Part shown: one piece after another, positions 1 to 10,180 of the stretch
Position numbering within the stretch: position 1 is the first letter of the stretch
Layout of the letters: each line of letters begins with the position of its first letter
Source of the DNA: Ilyonectria destructans
Taxonomy: Eukaryota; Ascomycota; Sordariomycetes; Hypocreales; Nectriaceae
Assembly: GCA_020740775.1 (NCBI GenBank)
Contig: JAHEWK010000020.1
Location: 310,001-374,000, forward strand
Reading direction: 5' to 3'
Length of the DNA stretch: 64,000 nucleotides
Translations under genes and position numbers: made by a program
The notes under the pieces: generated by a model
The model's database searches: none
Told to the model about the DNA's origin: nothing
Seen by the model: only the letters and a program-made list of their open reading frames with translations

Positions 1-1413
1 CGGCTTTATAATGTTGAAGAAATGGCGAACCGACTGCTGGCTGATCGCGACGCGTCACCAGTTGGCAAGCGCTGGGCTTCTACCTTTGTTAAGCGACAAC
101 CAGAGCTTAATACGCGTTTTAATCGTAAATACGATTATCAGAGAGCCAAATGCGAAGATCCGACTATTATTCGCAAGTGGTTTACACTTGTAGAGCATAT
201 GATCGCAAAGTATGGTATTACTGATGCCGATATCTACAACTTTGATGAGACTGGCTTTATGATGGGCGTTATTGCAAGCGGAATGGTTGTCACAGGCGCA
301 GAAAGGCGTGGAAGACCGAAGTCAGTCCAGCCTGGAAACCGGGAATGGGTTACAGTCATTCAGGCTGTTAATGCGGAAGGGTGGGCGATCCAGCCGTTCA
401 TCGTGGTTGCAGGCCAATATCACCTCTCCAACTGGTACCAAGAAAGCAATCTCCCGGGCGATTGGGCTATCTCCACAACTAACAATGGCTGGACCGACAA
501 TGAGACGGGTCTTAAGTGGCTTAAGCACTTCGACCAACACACAAGGACCCGATCAAAAGGTCGCTATCGTCTTCTGATCCTCGATGGGCATGAAAGCCAC
601 CACTCGGCCGACTTTGTCATATATTGCGAGGAGAACAACATCGTCCCGCTTTGTATGCCGCCTCATTCATCTCATCTACTCCAGCCCCTCGATGTTGGTT
701 GCTTTGGGCCGCTCAAAACGGCCTACGGTCGGCAAATCGAGCATCTAATCAGATGCTCGATAACTCACATTTCAAAGACTGAGTTCCTTTCAGCCTTCCA
801 TGCTGCCTTTCAAGCTGCAATGACAGAAAGCAATATTCAGGGAGGGTTTAGAGGAGCAGGACTTATTCCTCTAGATGCAGAAAATGTGCTTTCAAAGCTT
901 GATGTGCGCCTACGGACCCCGACACCTGTTGAGGAGGAGGCTCACCTTCCTGACCTTTGGGCCTCGAAGACGCCAAAGACAGTCCTTGAGACTAGCTCTC
1001 AGTCTGAATATCTAAAAAGACGAATCAGAAGGCATCAGAGCAGCTCTCCAACTTCTATTTTTGAAGCCATTGAGTCATTTTCTAAGGGAACAAAGGCGAT
1101 TATGCATGAGATGGCTTTAATGAAGTCTGAGATCCAGATCCTTCGACAGGCAAATGAGACCCTTAGTAGGCGCCGGAGAGCAAAGAAAACATACCTGCGC
1201 AATGGAGGAAAGATGACTCTAGATGAGGGAAAGGAAGCAGCCGATCAGAAGGATATTGATATACAGCTAGCAGCTGAATCATCGAGAAATTATGGTCAAA
1301 GAAGGGCGGCGCGACCGAAGGAAAGTCGTTGTGGAATATGCGGCATGACTGGTCATAATGCAAGAACATGTCAGATCGTTATTGAAACGTCTGAGGAAGA
1401 GGATAGCAATTAG
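1..1413 (+). CDS. Fot1/pogo-type DDE transposase, 5' end outside window
   Basis: The reading frame is already open at base 1, so the gene starts upstream; the first ATG in the window (22) is internal. The protein carries the DDE_1 catalytic core of Tc1/mariner pogo transposases: first Asp in FDETGF (codon 244-246), second in LILDGHESH (583-585), third in LLQPLDVGCFGPLK (691-693). A C-terminal CCHC-type zinc knuckle (CGICGMTGHNARTC) lies near base 1330. There are no internal stops. The protein would cut and paste the element at TA sites. It sits just downstream of the tail-end of the CHAT protease gene on the other strand. The missing N-terminal half should hold the CENP-B/Tc5-type helix-turn-helix. 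Confidence 0.9.
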   Translation, partial: RLYNVEEMANRLLADRDASPVGKRWASTFVKRQPELNTRFNRKYDYQRAKCEDPTIIRKWFTLVEHMIAKYGITDADIYNFDETGFMMGVIASGMVVTGAERRGRPKSVQPGNREWVTVIQAVNAEGWAIQPFIVVAGQYHLSNWYQESNLPGDWAISTTNNGWTDNETGLKWLKHFDQHTRTRSKGRYRLLILDGHESHHSADFVIYCEENNIVPLCMPPHSSHLLQPLDVGCFGPLKTAYGRQIEHLIRCSITHISKTEFLSAFHAAFQAAMTESNIQGGFRGAGLIPLDAENVLSKLDVRLRTPTPVEEEAHLPDLWASKTPKTVLETSSQSEYLKRRIRRHQSSSPTSIFEAIESFSKGTKAIMHEMALMKSEIQILRQANETLSRRRRAKKTYLRNGGKMTLDEGKEAADQKDIDIQLAAESSRNYGQRRAARPKESRCGICGMTGHNARTCQIVIETSEEEDSN

Positions 1414-1928
1414 TTTCAATTGATTAGATGTGTTGTTGTGTTTTTATTATATGTTTTTTATTTATGCTTGTGGGAAAAGTGCGCGCTCGCCCCGACTGCG
1501 CGCTCGCCTATCATGCACGTTAGTCGGTCCTATACAGGAACCCGATACATTAAAAAAGCGGTCTGATGGCCAGGTTAGGCAAACGCAGGAACAATGTCAA
1601 ATGGCTCGGCCGCCCCTTTTAAATACTGGCAGCTCATGTATGTCGCAATCAAAGGCTGCCACATGTCGTGCCGCCACAGCTGAATCGCATGCCTCTCTTC
1701 TCAACTTCCAAACAAGTTTATTTTTCTAGTCGCCCTAAATGTCTACTTCTCCTAACAATCAAGATATATAAAGTGAATCCGAATCGTTATGCTGGCTATT
1801 GCATTATTTGCCAAGAAGGGGATAATCCCGCTTACAAAAAAAACCTGCTCATACTTCCAAGCCTTAAGGCCCTCCGTAGAGAACATTGGGTCGGAGAAAT
1901 GCCAACACAATAGCCATACGTAAATAAT
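1414..1928. other. Intergenic, with probable right end of the pogo element
   Basis: A GC-rich stretch at 1479-1511 contains the motif GCGCGCTCGCC twice, around CCCCGACTG. This is what the right terminal inverted repeat of a pogo element would look like (ends reading CAGT inwards, or the outer copy followed by TA). The left end is outside the window, so the inverted match cannot be checked. Nothing coding is seen. Confidence 0.4.
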
Positions 1929-4505
1929 TCACGCCCCGTAATGAATAAACTGTGCCCAGTTCAGAGGCATAGTGAGATCCGCTGCACGCACTGCCATCAC
2001 CGCCTCCTGTAGCGCCGAAGCCACCTCGTTGTTGTTGATAGCTGACTGGTTCCGCTGCAATACCAAAGAGTAGAACCGCTTCGCCACGTCTACACACTCC
2101 GAGTCCCCAGCTGGCCACAGGCAGCCCACAACATGCGGAAACCCTGCCACCTGGAACCCGCTCACAACGTGTATCACTTCATCTGACAACCGCGCCGCCT
2201 TGTTCTCTGCCGTTGAGCATGCTGAGAGGTACGCAATCTGGGCGTGTCTAAGCTGTAGCTCTGAGATCCGGTGCACTGTTAGTCGGTCTTGTTCCGAGGC
2301 CTCGCCAGGCCGGGTACTCTTTTTCTGGAGAATCAGACTACTTTTGGAAGGGTCTGAGCTGTCTGATGTTCCGTGGCATGCAAAGTGTGCGATACGGGAC
2401 GTCTTCAGGGCCCCTAAAACTTGATCCGCACTGGGGTGGGTAAGAACCGTCGTCCTTATGTGAGAGCGAGCCGAGTTGAGAATCTCCTCCATCTCTTCTC
2501 TCACTCCAGGAAGGTCTTTCGGTGCTCTCTTCTCAGCACGGCCTTTTGGCGATGTCGGCATTGTCGCAATAAGCATTAGATCCTGTGCTGCTTGTATATC
2601 CTGACTGCCCTTTGCCTGGTTGCGTGCATAGGCAAGTGCTTTGATCGAAGGCGTGTAGGAAGATATGATCCTGCTGTAGGCATTCTCCGCCGACCCTCTT
2701 GTATGCACCCCTGCAGCGTGGAAGGGCATCGAGCTTGCCAGGTCGGAACCGATCCACCATACCCGGGGAAGACCTTCACTTAGTTGCTTCTGCGTAGCGG
2801 AGATCTCGGCGAGAATGTGCTTGACGCAGGCATGCCAAAGCCAAGAAAGGTAATCTAAAAACTCATCGTTTTTACGTCTCTGCTCAGACTTCTTCTTTGT
2901 CGACCAATTTTTACTTAACCAAGACTTCGCATTAGATGCTGATAGCTCGGGAAGTGTTATTGTTGTCAGTGTATTATTGGAGATGAGAATGGCATCGCTT
3001 CGGAAGTTGGTGACGTTAATGACGACAATACTACCCTCAGTGACACATCCCTGCATCTCAGCAACAGTTTGTCCAAGCATAAAGCGCTCATGGCCGGGAA
3101 CAGCTCTGATTTCCCTCAAGCATGTATCTAGCTCAGCTACAGCTTCTTGCCGTCGCTTTGGTAACAGGATTTCAACCACACTGGGAGTGATCTGATGGGT
3201 AGAAGTATTCACTTCATTCACGAGACTTTGATATCGGTTGGCCAACCGGGAATGGTCCCGGCGAAGTGAAGACACATCACTGCGATCATCTAGCAGTTGG
3301 CTGATAATGACAGCGCGGCCTTGCTCGAGATACTGAAGGGCCTCACTTAATCGATTTGCCGATAAGAGGAAGGCGCATAGGTCGGAAGCCACACCAGCGA
3401 ATGTCGACACGACGAACTGCTGATCATTGCGATCAAGAGCTCGTGTATGGACTATAGGAAGGAGATCGAGTATCTCTCTTCCAAGGCGGATGCCGTCGTC
3501 AACTCTATGCTGTGTAGCTAGTAATTTCAGACATGTAGCGGCAGCGCTCACACGATGGAACGGCATAGCATTAAAACACGTCCAAGCGTCGAGCAGATAG
3601 GTCGAGGCTTCTTCTAGGTCTCTCATCTCTCCGGTCCGTTCATACCGGCGACTAAGATTAATTGCAAGGTTATTCAACCTGCCTGCCCGGTCTGGATGGT
3701 CTTCTGGCGTTAATTCCACCGCTTGCTGTGCTGTCAGGATCGCCTCTTCTAGGTCCCTCATCTCTCCAGTCCGTTCATACCGGCTCTCAAGCTTGGTTCC
3801 AAGGTTATTCAACCTGCCTGCCCGGTCTGGATGGTCTTCTGGTGTGGATTCCACAGCTTGTCGTGCTGTCAGGATCGCCTCTTCCAGGTCCCTTATCTCT
3901 CCTGTCCGTTCATACCGGCTCTCAAGCTTGGTTCCAAGGTTATTCAACCTGCCTGCCCGGTCTGGATGGTCTTCTGGTGTGGATTCCACAGCTTGTCGTG
4001 CTGTCAGGATCGCCTCTTCCAGGTCCCTCACCTCTCCAGTCCGTTCATACCGGCGACCAAGCTGACCTCCAAGGTTATTCAACCTGCCTGCCCGGTCTGG
4101 GTGGTCTTCTGGCGTGGATTCCACAGCTTGTTGTGCTGTCAGGATCGCCTCTTCTAGATCCCTCATCTCTCCGGTCCGTTCAAAACGGCGAAGGAGGAAT
4201 GCTCCAAGGTTGTTCAACCACTCCGTAAAACTTGGATTCCTATCGTTTGCCAGATGTATACCCAGTTTAGCCAAATCTACTGCTTTACTGATGTCATCTC
4301 TGCTTCCAGATTGCATAAATCTTTCATATGCGCGGATTGCGAGACCTGAGAAAAGACGAGGAATCTCTTCCGCATTAACGCCATTTTGTGCAGCAAATGC
4401 CTTGATATCCATTTCGATGATCACAAGTTCAAGGCTTTTGTGGAGGTCGGTTTCGTCGCTGGGTAGCTGGCGTCGTTCATGAGGATATTTTCGCAAGTAG
4501 TGCAA
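1929..4505 (-). CDS. TPR-CHAT domain caspase-like protease
   Basis: Intronless, 858 residues. The N-terminal third has about five near-identical 45-residue TPR-like repeats (RDLEEAILTA...DHPDRAGRLNNLG; residues about 100-300), then a helical linker, then a C-terminal CHAT (caspase/separase-like peptidase) domain. The catalytic dyad is visible: His711 in HFACHG and Cys763 in LSACST, preceded by the substrate-pocket strand VWWIGSDLASSMPFHAAG near residue 583 and followed by VVGCLWPAGDS. The end (NWAQFIHYGA) is typical for the domain, so the gene looks complete. CHAT proteases in fungi and bacteria are known to sit next to gasdermin genes and activate them by cleavage; here the neighbour 329 bp away on the opposite strand fits that role. 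The repeats probably serve as sensor or scaffold (inference). Confidence 0.88.
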   Translation of the reverse strand: MHYLRKYPHERRQLPSDETDLHKSLELVIIEMDIKAFAAQNGVNAEEIPRLFSGLAIRAYERFMQSGSRDDISKAVDLAKLGIHLANDRNPSFTEWLNNLGAFLLRRFERTGEMRDLEEAILTAQQAVESTPEDHPDRAGRLNNLGGQLGRRYERTGEVRDLEEAILTARQAVESTPEDHPDRAGRLNNLGTKLESRYERTGEIRDLEEAILTARQAVESTPEDHPDRAGRLNNLGTKLESRYERTGEMRDLEEAILTAQQAVELTPEDHPDRAGRLNNLAINLSRRYERTGEMRDLEEASTYLLDAWTCFNAMPFHRVSAAATCLKLLATQHRVDDGIRLGREILDLLPIVHTRALDRNDQQFVVSTFAGVASDLCAFLLSANRLSEALQYLEQGRAVIISQLLDDRSDVSSLRRDHSRLANRYQSLVNEVNTSTHQITPSVVEILLPKRRQEAVAELDTCLREIRAVPGHERFMLGQTVAEMQGCVTEGSIVVINVTNFRSDAILISNNTLTTITLPELSASNAKSWLSKNWSTKKKSEQRRKNDEFLDYLSWLWHACVKHILAEISATQKQLSEGLPRVWWIGSDLASSMPFHAAGVHTRGSAENAYSRIISSYTPSIKALAYARNQAKGSQDIQAAQDLMLIATMPTSPKGRAEKRAPKDLPGVREEMEEILNSARSHIRTTVLTHPSADQVLGALKTSRIAHFACHGTSDSSDPSKSSLILQKKSTRPGEASEQDRLTVHRISELQLRHAQIAYLSACSTAENKAARLSDEVIHVVSGFQVAGFPHVVGCLWPAGDSECVDVAKRFYSLVLQRNQSAINNNEVASALQEAVMAVRAADLTMPLNWAQFIHYGA
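3610..4200 (-). repeat. 135-bp tandem repeats encoding TPR units
   Basis: About five 135-bp units inside the CHAT protease gene. The motif for RYERTGE recurs at about 3763, 3898 and 4033, and two adjacent units are almost identical. Such high similarity points to recent unit duplication or concerted evolution. Confidence 0.8.
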
Positions 4506-4834
4506 CTACTTTATTGCTACCTAATTGAGGAGGTATACGCATCACGTGTTGGGCATCAGAGCAGGCAACGATTCTGCCTGGGAAAGTTGGCGCCTGCGTA
4601 GAGGCGCTGCATGTCATGTTGCTTTTTGTGGTGGTGGCTTATTTACTGTGCCTCGCTGAGCCATGCAATGCACTGCCTCGTTGCAGATGCCCAAGCATGC
4701 GGCCTCGCCGAGTCCAACCTCGCCGCAATACACTGTCACGTTCCTGGTGACAATTACGCCTATTTATTTGTTCACAAACCGTTGGCACGTCAAGCTTCGC
4801 TCTATTTTTACTCACTCGGCGAGTCTTCACCACG
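4506..4834. promoter_or_regulatory. Shared divergent promoter region
   Basis: 329 bp between the start codons of the CHAT protease (minus) and the gasdermin-like gene (plus). Both genes must take their promoters from this short interval, which suggests co-regulation. No specific binding site is recognised. Confidence 0.5.
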
Positions 4835-5680
4835 ATGGTAGCGACGGTTATCCCTTCTTCATTTTTCCTCCCGCTTGAGTCCGTTAGACTGGGGAGGTTT
4901 ATTAAAAACATCGACCAGCCACACGAGGGTTACTATGAACCTCTGACTGCCGATGTGCCGAAGGCCATCGTGACGCAGTTCTCTTTTTCCAGCCTGAATC
5001 AACAGAACAGCAAGACACGATTTGGGTCCGCGTTGACGTCTCTGATATCCGCAGGATTCTCTAAGCGTCTTCGATCCCATATCCATGTCGCACCAGCACG
5101 TGGCATCAATTACTCACTTGACAACTCTGATGCATGGTTTGACAAGGTAGTTAGCATGCCAGACACAAGGAAGTGGATCGAAAAAGCTGCCCTCCGCAGC
5201 GACAAGATCTACATTATCGTCGGCATTCAAACCTTTACCGATACGCGCATCGTCCAGAAGTCAGCCCGAGGACAACAAGCCGGAGGTCAAGTCAACGTGC
5301 CAGTCAGCCTTTCTCTCACAGCTGCCACTGCCGTTATGCCTTTCGCCGAGCTTGTTGATCCCGTCGTCCATGGAGAACACCAGAATGTCGAGAGCGACGA
5401 ATTATGGCTCCTCGCTCCTGGCGAGCAAGTGTGTTCTCTCCAGTACCGCGAAGTCAAAACCAGGTGGCTTTCTAGCCGACTGATCACACCACTGCAACTA
5501 TCTAAAACGCGTCAGTGGTCATGTATGGAGGGAGACAAGCGTTATGCATATGAAGATGAAGAGGACGACGAAGAAGAGGACGAAGATATGATAGAGGTGG
5601 ACTTTGGGGATGTAGAGGAATTAAATGGGGATTGGGATGTAGAGGATTTTGTGGAAGGGAATATCTATCTCCAGTCCTAA
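4835..5680 (+). CDS. Candidate fungal gasdermin-like pore-forming protein
   Basis: Intronless, 281 residues, complete. The order of elements fits a gasdermin N-terminal pore-forming domain: an N-terminal LPLESVRLGRF segment, a basic amphipathic stretch (SKRLRSHIHVAP), a short helix with RKWIEKAALRSDK, a strand IYIIVGIQTF, a long Gly/Ser/Ala-rich hairpin (about residues 145-180), and an end strand ELWLLAPGEQVCSLQYREVK. The last 45 residues are very acidic (EDEEDDEEEDED) and would make a short removable inhibitory tail. Fungal gasdermins (RCD-1, HET-Q1 type) are about this length and are activated by loss of a small C-terminal piece. The divergent CHAT protease supports the call. The identification rests on pattern and context, not on a search; it could be another small membrane-active or unknown protein. 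Confidence 0.55.
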   Translation: MVATVIPSSFFLPLESVRLGRFIKNIDQPHEGYYEPLTADVPKAIVTQFSFSSLNQQNSKTRFGSALTSLISAGFSKRLRSHIHVAPARGINYSLDNSDAWFDKVVSMPDTRKWIEKAALRSDKIYIIVGIQTFTDTRIVQKSARGQQAGGQVNVPVSLSLTAATAVMPFAELVDPVVHGEHQNVESDELWLLAPGEQVCSLQYREVKTRWLSSRLITPLQLSKTRQWSCMEGDKRYAYEDEEDDEEEDEDMIEVDFGDVEELNGDWDVEDFVEGNIYLQS

Positions 5681-6501
5681 TGACAATCTGACTAATCTAC
5701 GATTTTAGATCGAAGATACCTTCCAGATGCCAATAGGTGGGGCTATCTAAGAAATCCGATGTTGCCCCAAGTTTTTATATTCCTCTGCGTGCTTTTATCA
5801 CCCCTTGTCAAGGAGAGCTGGTAGTGGTAGAAGCATGGTTATGCAAAGGCATGCAGTTACCGAAGTTGTGCAAAAATGGAGTACAACCAGACGGTACCAG
5901 AGTCGCTAACATTATGAAGTCGCCGCCAGAGAACTGCGTGCCTGAGAAGCGCGGCATGCTTGCGCGAGTGCTGAGCTATACCTAGGCATAGACCGTGGTT
6001 TTGTCGCGGCTTCGTCGCGTTTTCTCGCGTCACGTTAGGGCTTGCTGCAGGCGCAGCAAACAAAGGTCACACACCTCAGATGCCCGCGCTAGCGAAGTTG
6101 GACACCTGAGCGAATCCACCAAGTAGGCGTGGCACCATCCAGGAATCAAGGAGGGCTCGTGGTGGACCGTGGCCGATTGCTAGCAGAGTCTATACAAGCT
6201 GCTGCCGCACACATAATAGGATTTCCCACTCCATGTATCAGGCGAGCAGTGCATTGAAGGTGGCGCTGCATCTCGTCCCGCATGTCTGCTCTCAGCACTC
6301 AGCCGCTTAGGCAGAAGTGCATTTTCCTGCCTCCACCGTTTGGCCTTGTGAATACTCAGCCACACAACAGCAGAAGTGGTCGGTTCTCCGGGGCCATTAA
6401 CCTGCGTCTAGAGACCCGGTTACTATACGGGTTCCGTAACTACCTAGAACAAACTTATAGGATTTATTACATACATCGACTGGTTTCGTAGAATAAGTAT
6501 T
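5681..6501. other. Intergenic, no gene seen
   Basis: 821 bp with only short open frames of unconvincing composition. It lies between the 3' ends of the gasdermin-like gene and the PD-(D/E)XK gene, which converge here, so terminators of both are expected. Confidence 0.6.
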
Positions 6502-7956
6502 CTATTCATTGCCAAGATGGGCTAACGATCCGATCGGGGTCTGGCTAGTCCCTGGAAGGTCCAAGGTATCAAGAATCCACTTTCGGAACGTTGAATCGAC
6601 CCAGTTAGCAAGCTCGCGCACCACAGCAACAATCGTGTAAAGACCAATCAAGGTATTTGTATCCCCGACTGACATCTCCCCGACTACTTCCAAACGATCG
6701 CCTCTGTCGCAGGCGAAAAAGAGTTTCCAGTTGTGTTCAACGCTTAGAAGCAGCGGCAACGTTACGATGGTGCGCTGTCGCTGTGCGCTATCCGGTGTCT
6801 TTGCTGCACCTGAATTGAAGAAGTCATTCATACGTTGGTGCCATGCGGCAGTCCACACCCCAAGTTGTAGCCTTCCTTCTTCAGCCGACCCTGCGGCCTT
6901 CGTCTCGATGCTGACTGCGATTGTGCGAAACTGGAGCGGTGGATACGGTGTCTGGTTGATAAATTGCCTGTCCTTCGGTTGAGACCAGATCTTCTTCCGG
7001 ATCGATTCATCTAACCGCTTGTCCGAGTCGGAAGATACGCCATCAAGGGCGAGAACCAATACGAAATCGATCATTTTGCTCTCCACGGAGCTTCCTGGAA
7101 TATTCGTAGGAGGAAGGAACGGAGACGCAATGCGGGCCGTGGTGACTAGTTCCTTCTTGACACAGCGATGTTGTGCCAACGCGAGTTTGAGAAGCGGACC
7201 GTGGACATCCAGATTCCATGCCGCTTCAGATCGGCCGAGGCGCAGACATTCGCGAGCTTCGGCTTTGATGTCTTGAAGCGCCTGTAGTTCGCCCAAGGCA
7301 AAAGGCCGAGACACATGCCCGCCCCCCTCCCGCACCTCGTCCTCCTCACTTGTGCGTCCTCCAGAGAACCACGAATCCCTTACATTTCGGCCGATAGCTT
7401 TCGAGATCTCGTGGCGAGCCTGTGGCGGGAATATTGCTTCATGTTCCACTGCAATATTATAGATCCGGTTATATAGCAGCCGGACGTCAGAGGGCAACTG
7501 TTCAGTTGCGTTATCCTCTAAAGCAATGTAATGTATCGGCTTTTCGAGAACTTGTAAGTTCTGTGTTCTCTTGGTCGGGCTGTTTGAGCGCCTGTGGGAG
7601 GATGTTGTTGACGACGGATTGGTTGAGGAATGCGCAGATGTAGAGAGCCTGTATGGGAGGCTTGGTCGGTTGTTGGAGGCATTGGACTTGGGTGTCTGAT
7701 CGATGTCGTACAGTAGGGGAGGCGCGTCCGTCGTCGGGCTCTCGAAGATATCATTGTCGGGCGCCCTCCGTCGTTTTCGAGGCGACCCTTCCTGGTGCAT
7801 GCTCGGACCTGATGACGGAGGCATTGTCATACCTAGAGTATTGAGGTACCTCGGGGTCTTTGGCGATAGAGGCCAACGATAGACGGAGGGGCTTTCAGCA
7901 GAAATTCCGTCCACCCAGCCCTGAATTTGTGCCAAAAAGTCTGCATGCGTGGCCAT
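6502..7956 (-). CDS. PD-(D/E)XK nuclease-like domain protein
   Basis: Intronless, 484 residues, complete. The first about 150 residues are Ser/Thr/Pro-rich and disordered, with a basic cluster RKRRRAP that could be a nuclear localisation signal. The C-terminal half resembles the fungal PD-(D/E)XK-like family (PDDEXK_12 type) common in Fusarium: the metal-binding Asp297 in KMIDFVLVLALD and the E-x-K pair Glu351/Lys353 in FRTIAVSIETKA, with the helical region LLYNRIYNIAVEHEAIFPP before it. The active-site residues look retained, so a DNA-cutting role is possible; no member of this family has a function I can state with certainty. It lies inside a cluster of cell-death and NLR genes. Confidence 0.8.
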   Translation of the reverse strand: MATHADFLAQIQGWVDGISAESPSVYRWPLSPKTPRYLNTLGMTMPPSSGPSMHQEGSPRKRRRAPDNDIFESPTTDAPPLLYDIDQTPKSNASNNRPSLPYRLSTSAHSSTNPSSTTSSHRRSNSPTKRTQNLQVLEKPIHYIALEDNATEQLPSDVRLLYNRIYNIAVEHEAIFPPQARHEISKAIGRNVRDSWFSGGRTSEEDEVREGGGHVSRPFALGELQALQDIKAEARECLRLGRSEAAWNLDVHGPLLKLALAQHRCVKKELVTTARIASPFLPPTNIPGSSVESKMIDFVLVLALDGVSSDSDKRLDESIRKKIWSQPKDRQFINQTPYPPLQFRTIAVSIETKAAGSAEEGRLQLGVWTAAWHQRMNDFFNSGAAKTPDSAQRQRTIVTLPLLLSVEHNWKLFFACDRGDRLEVVGEMSVGDTNTLIGLYTIVAVVRELANWVDSTFRKWILDTLDLPGTSQTPIGSLAHLGNE

Positions 7957-8242
7957 GATTTTGGAAAAGAGGGGGTCTGCTGATGGTTGGTGCTACGCGG
8001 GTAGCTGCATTTCATCAGGAGGATTCCGGATAGCGACAGACAAGTCGAGCAAAATGACAGGCTGCAGTTGGCATGCCAACCAACCAACGAAATCAGGCGG
8101 GGTACGGCAGCCTAGAGATCGACCCACCACCATTCGAGCCTTGTGTACGCGGTGATTGGCTTAAAACACCATCCGGACCCAAGTTCGTTGTAGATAGAGC
8201 TGCTGCCGCCAGCATTGAGCCAAACACATTGCCACCGTATTG

Positions 8243-8751
8243 TCACGAACCACTATTTGGATGTTGCTTTGGGCTACCCGCTCCGTGCGAGGCCAGGGAT
8301 GAGCCTTCCGACCACTGCGTCCTGTCCGCCTCGTTCGTCTTGTTTCCGAGCGAGTCGAGTAGAGCCTTGTAGGTTTCTCGCGAGTTTCCCGGTGAACCGA
8401 ATTGCCGCATCTGCTCGTAACTTCCGTGGACGAAGTCGTCGATGGGTTGGTCGAGGAGATCGAGACTACCTTCCTCGCTATCATCCGTCTGCCTTGGGGG
8501 AGTCGCTCCTCTGAGACTGACTGGAGAGGGCATCCTCTTGGCATCACGTTGGGCGAACTGGCCCCAAGGGCGTTTTCGGCCACACTGGCTGATGCGCCTG
8601 AGACCATCGCACCCGTGTCCGAGGTCGGTCCACTTTCCTTGTCGACGTCTACAACGTGGATTGGCTGTGGATCCCTGCCATCGGTACGCTGGAAGGTGGA
8701 CTGCCTAACATCATCGTGATCTGCACATGACTGTGTATCGCTTCCTGGCAC
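8243..8751 (-). pseudogene. Possible broken gene, unknown product
   Basis: Two overlapping minus-strand frames look protein-like in succession. 8751 to about 8550 gives a Ser/Asp-rich start (MPGSDTQSC...). A different frame from about 8600 to 8243 gives GRKRPWGQFAQRDAKRMPS followed by an acidic helical stretch (DDSEEGSLDLLDQPIDD). A frameshift near 8550 would link them. No family is recognised. It may be a relic or a gene with an intron I cannot place. Confidence 0.25.
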
Positions 8752-10180
8752 CTCGCCCTGGCTCCGGAAATTTTTACGTCGGCTACAACCTCAATATCGG
8801 TTGATTGCCTTACTCGACATTTTAGGATGCTTAATGTCAGGGAGATGGAGCTACGAAGGTTGTCCAACCGGCGTCGGAGGCTTGTGTTAGCCCTAGCGTT
8901 CCCGACGGTGGGGAGTACTCGAGGCAGAGTACCGCGACTTTAGCGGACAGATCGATGATTGACGCTTGCAGCGAGTCCCACAGGCTCGGCCATAGTACAC
9001 GATAACGCACTGATAGTCAGGGAAGTAGCTTTCAAGGGAATCAAGATGGCGCTTCAACAACCCTCAATGATGAGGGAGGGGAGGGGATTTAACGGTACTC
9101 ATGTGAGTGCCCAGCGTAGCTGCAGCGTAGCTGCAGCGTGGTTGATTTACGGCTTAGACATCCGCCGGGGAGGCAAAAGCTCTTTTACGCAGTTCGCAAT
9201 GATTGGCCCGACACAGTACATCGCTATTTTGGGAGAGAGGCAACGGCTGATAGTGAAAATGAGCACAAGAATCTGTGCTTTTGAGGTGCTTGGTCCAGCC
9301 GATGTCCGCACCAGCGGTCTCCTAGCACTGCTGTGGGGCATAGCGCGTCGTGGACGCGTTCGATCGTTAAAACCCTGTCACAGATTGGTGGGCACGGGAC
9401 GGGTCGCTCGGCCCTCTGGAATCTAAGAATAGCCATAATAGAAGTCGTCTGCAGATCTCGATAACGGAGGGGACATCATACTTGTATATGCCATAACCGC
9501 TACATAGCAGCCCGGAGTGCAAGCCATCCTAGAACAGAGAGCACAAGGTGTCTGCTTTCAACCGCATGGTCAAATACCAGTCATCCGTTTGGACGAAGCA
9601 ACATACATGCAAAGAGTTTCTGTTTTGTAAACCTGAAGTCCACTATTGTCCTCTTGGTCGATGTGCCTGCCCCCACAGACCAAAGCTTGAACCGTTACTG
9701 GCGCCCGAGGACATCCGTCCCGGAAGAGCCACGAGGCTCACCAGCTTCCGCCACGGCCTCAGTCACGTGGCTGAGATCCACTCAGAACTAGGCAGAACTT
9801 GGCTGGGTCTCTCAAGTTCCCACCCCCACTCTCAGGCTAGAGGGCTAGGACTGCGGACGTATGCCCAATGCTGATGACCCGCCTGCTACACTTTCGGAAA
9901 ACGACGAGCACGACAGATATGATTTCTACATTTCTGCCTTTCTGCCTTTCTGTCTCGGCATGTTTATTTACCAAGATCAGCTAGGAACTTGGCATTTAAC
10001 TCCTGCCTGAAAGTCCCCCGAATCAATCCATGGACCCCCGCGTACCGCTGTGCTAGCCGCTCTAGCATGCGCCACATAGGAGCAGAAGGTCGCTTCATCC
10101 ATAGCCGCCCAAGTTCGCTGACAGCCTGATCCCGTTGCTTCCCTCTTGCAACCTCTCCCATCACGGCTCTCCGTAGCACC
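8752..10180. other. Intergenic, no gene seen
   Basis: About 1.4 kb with short, unconvincing frames. The last 100-200 bp should hold the promoter and 5' leader of the patatin NLR. A small GCAGCGTAGCT tandem repeat occurs near 9115. Confidence 0.5.

Noticed and set aside
3662..4228. 188-codon plus-strand frame with a Cys/Leu-rich repeat
   Set aside because: It is the antisense of the 135-bp TPR repeats in the CHAT protease gene.
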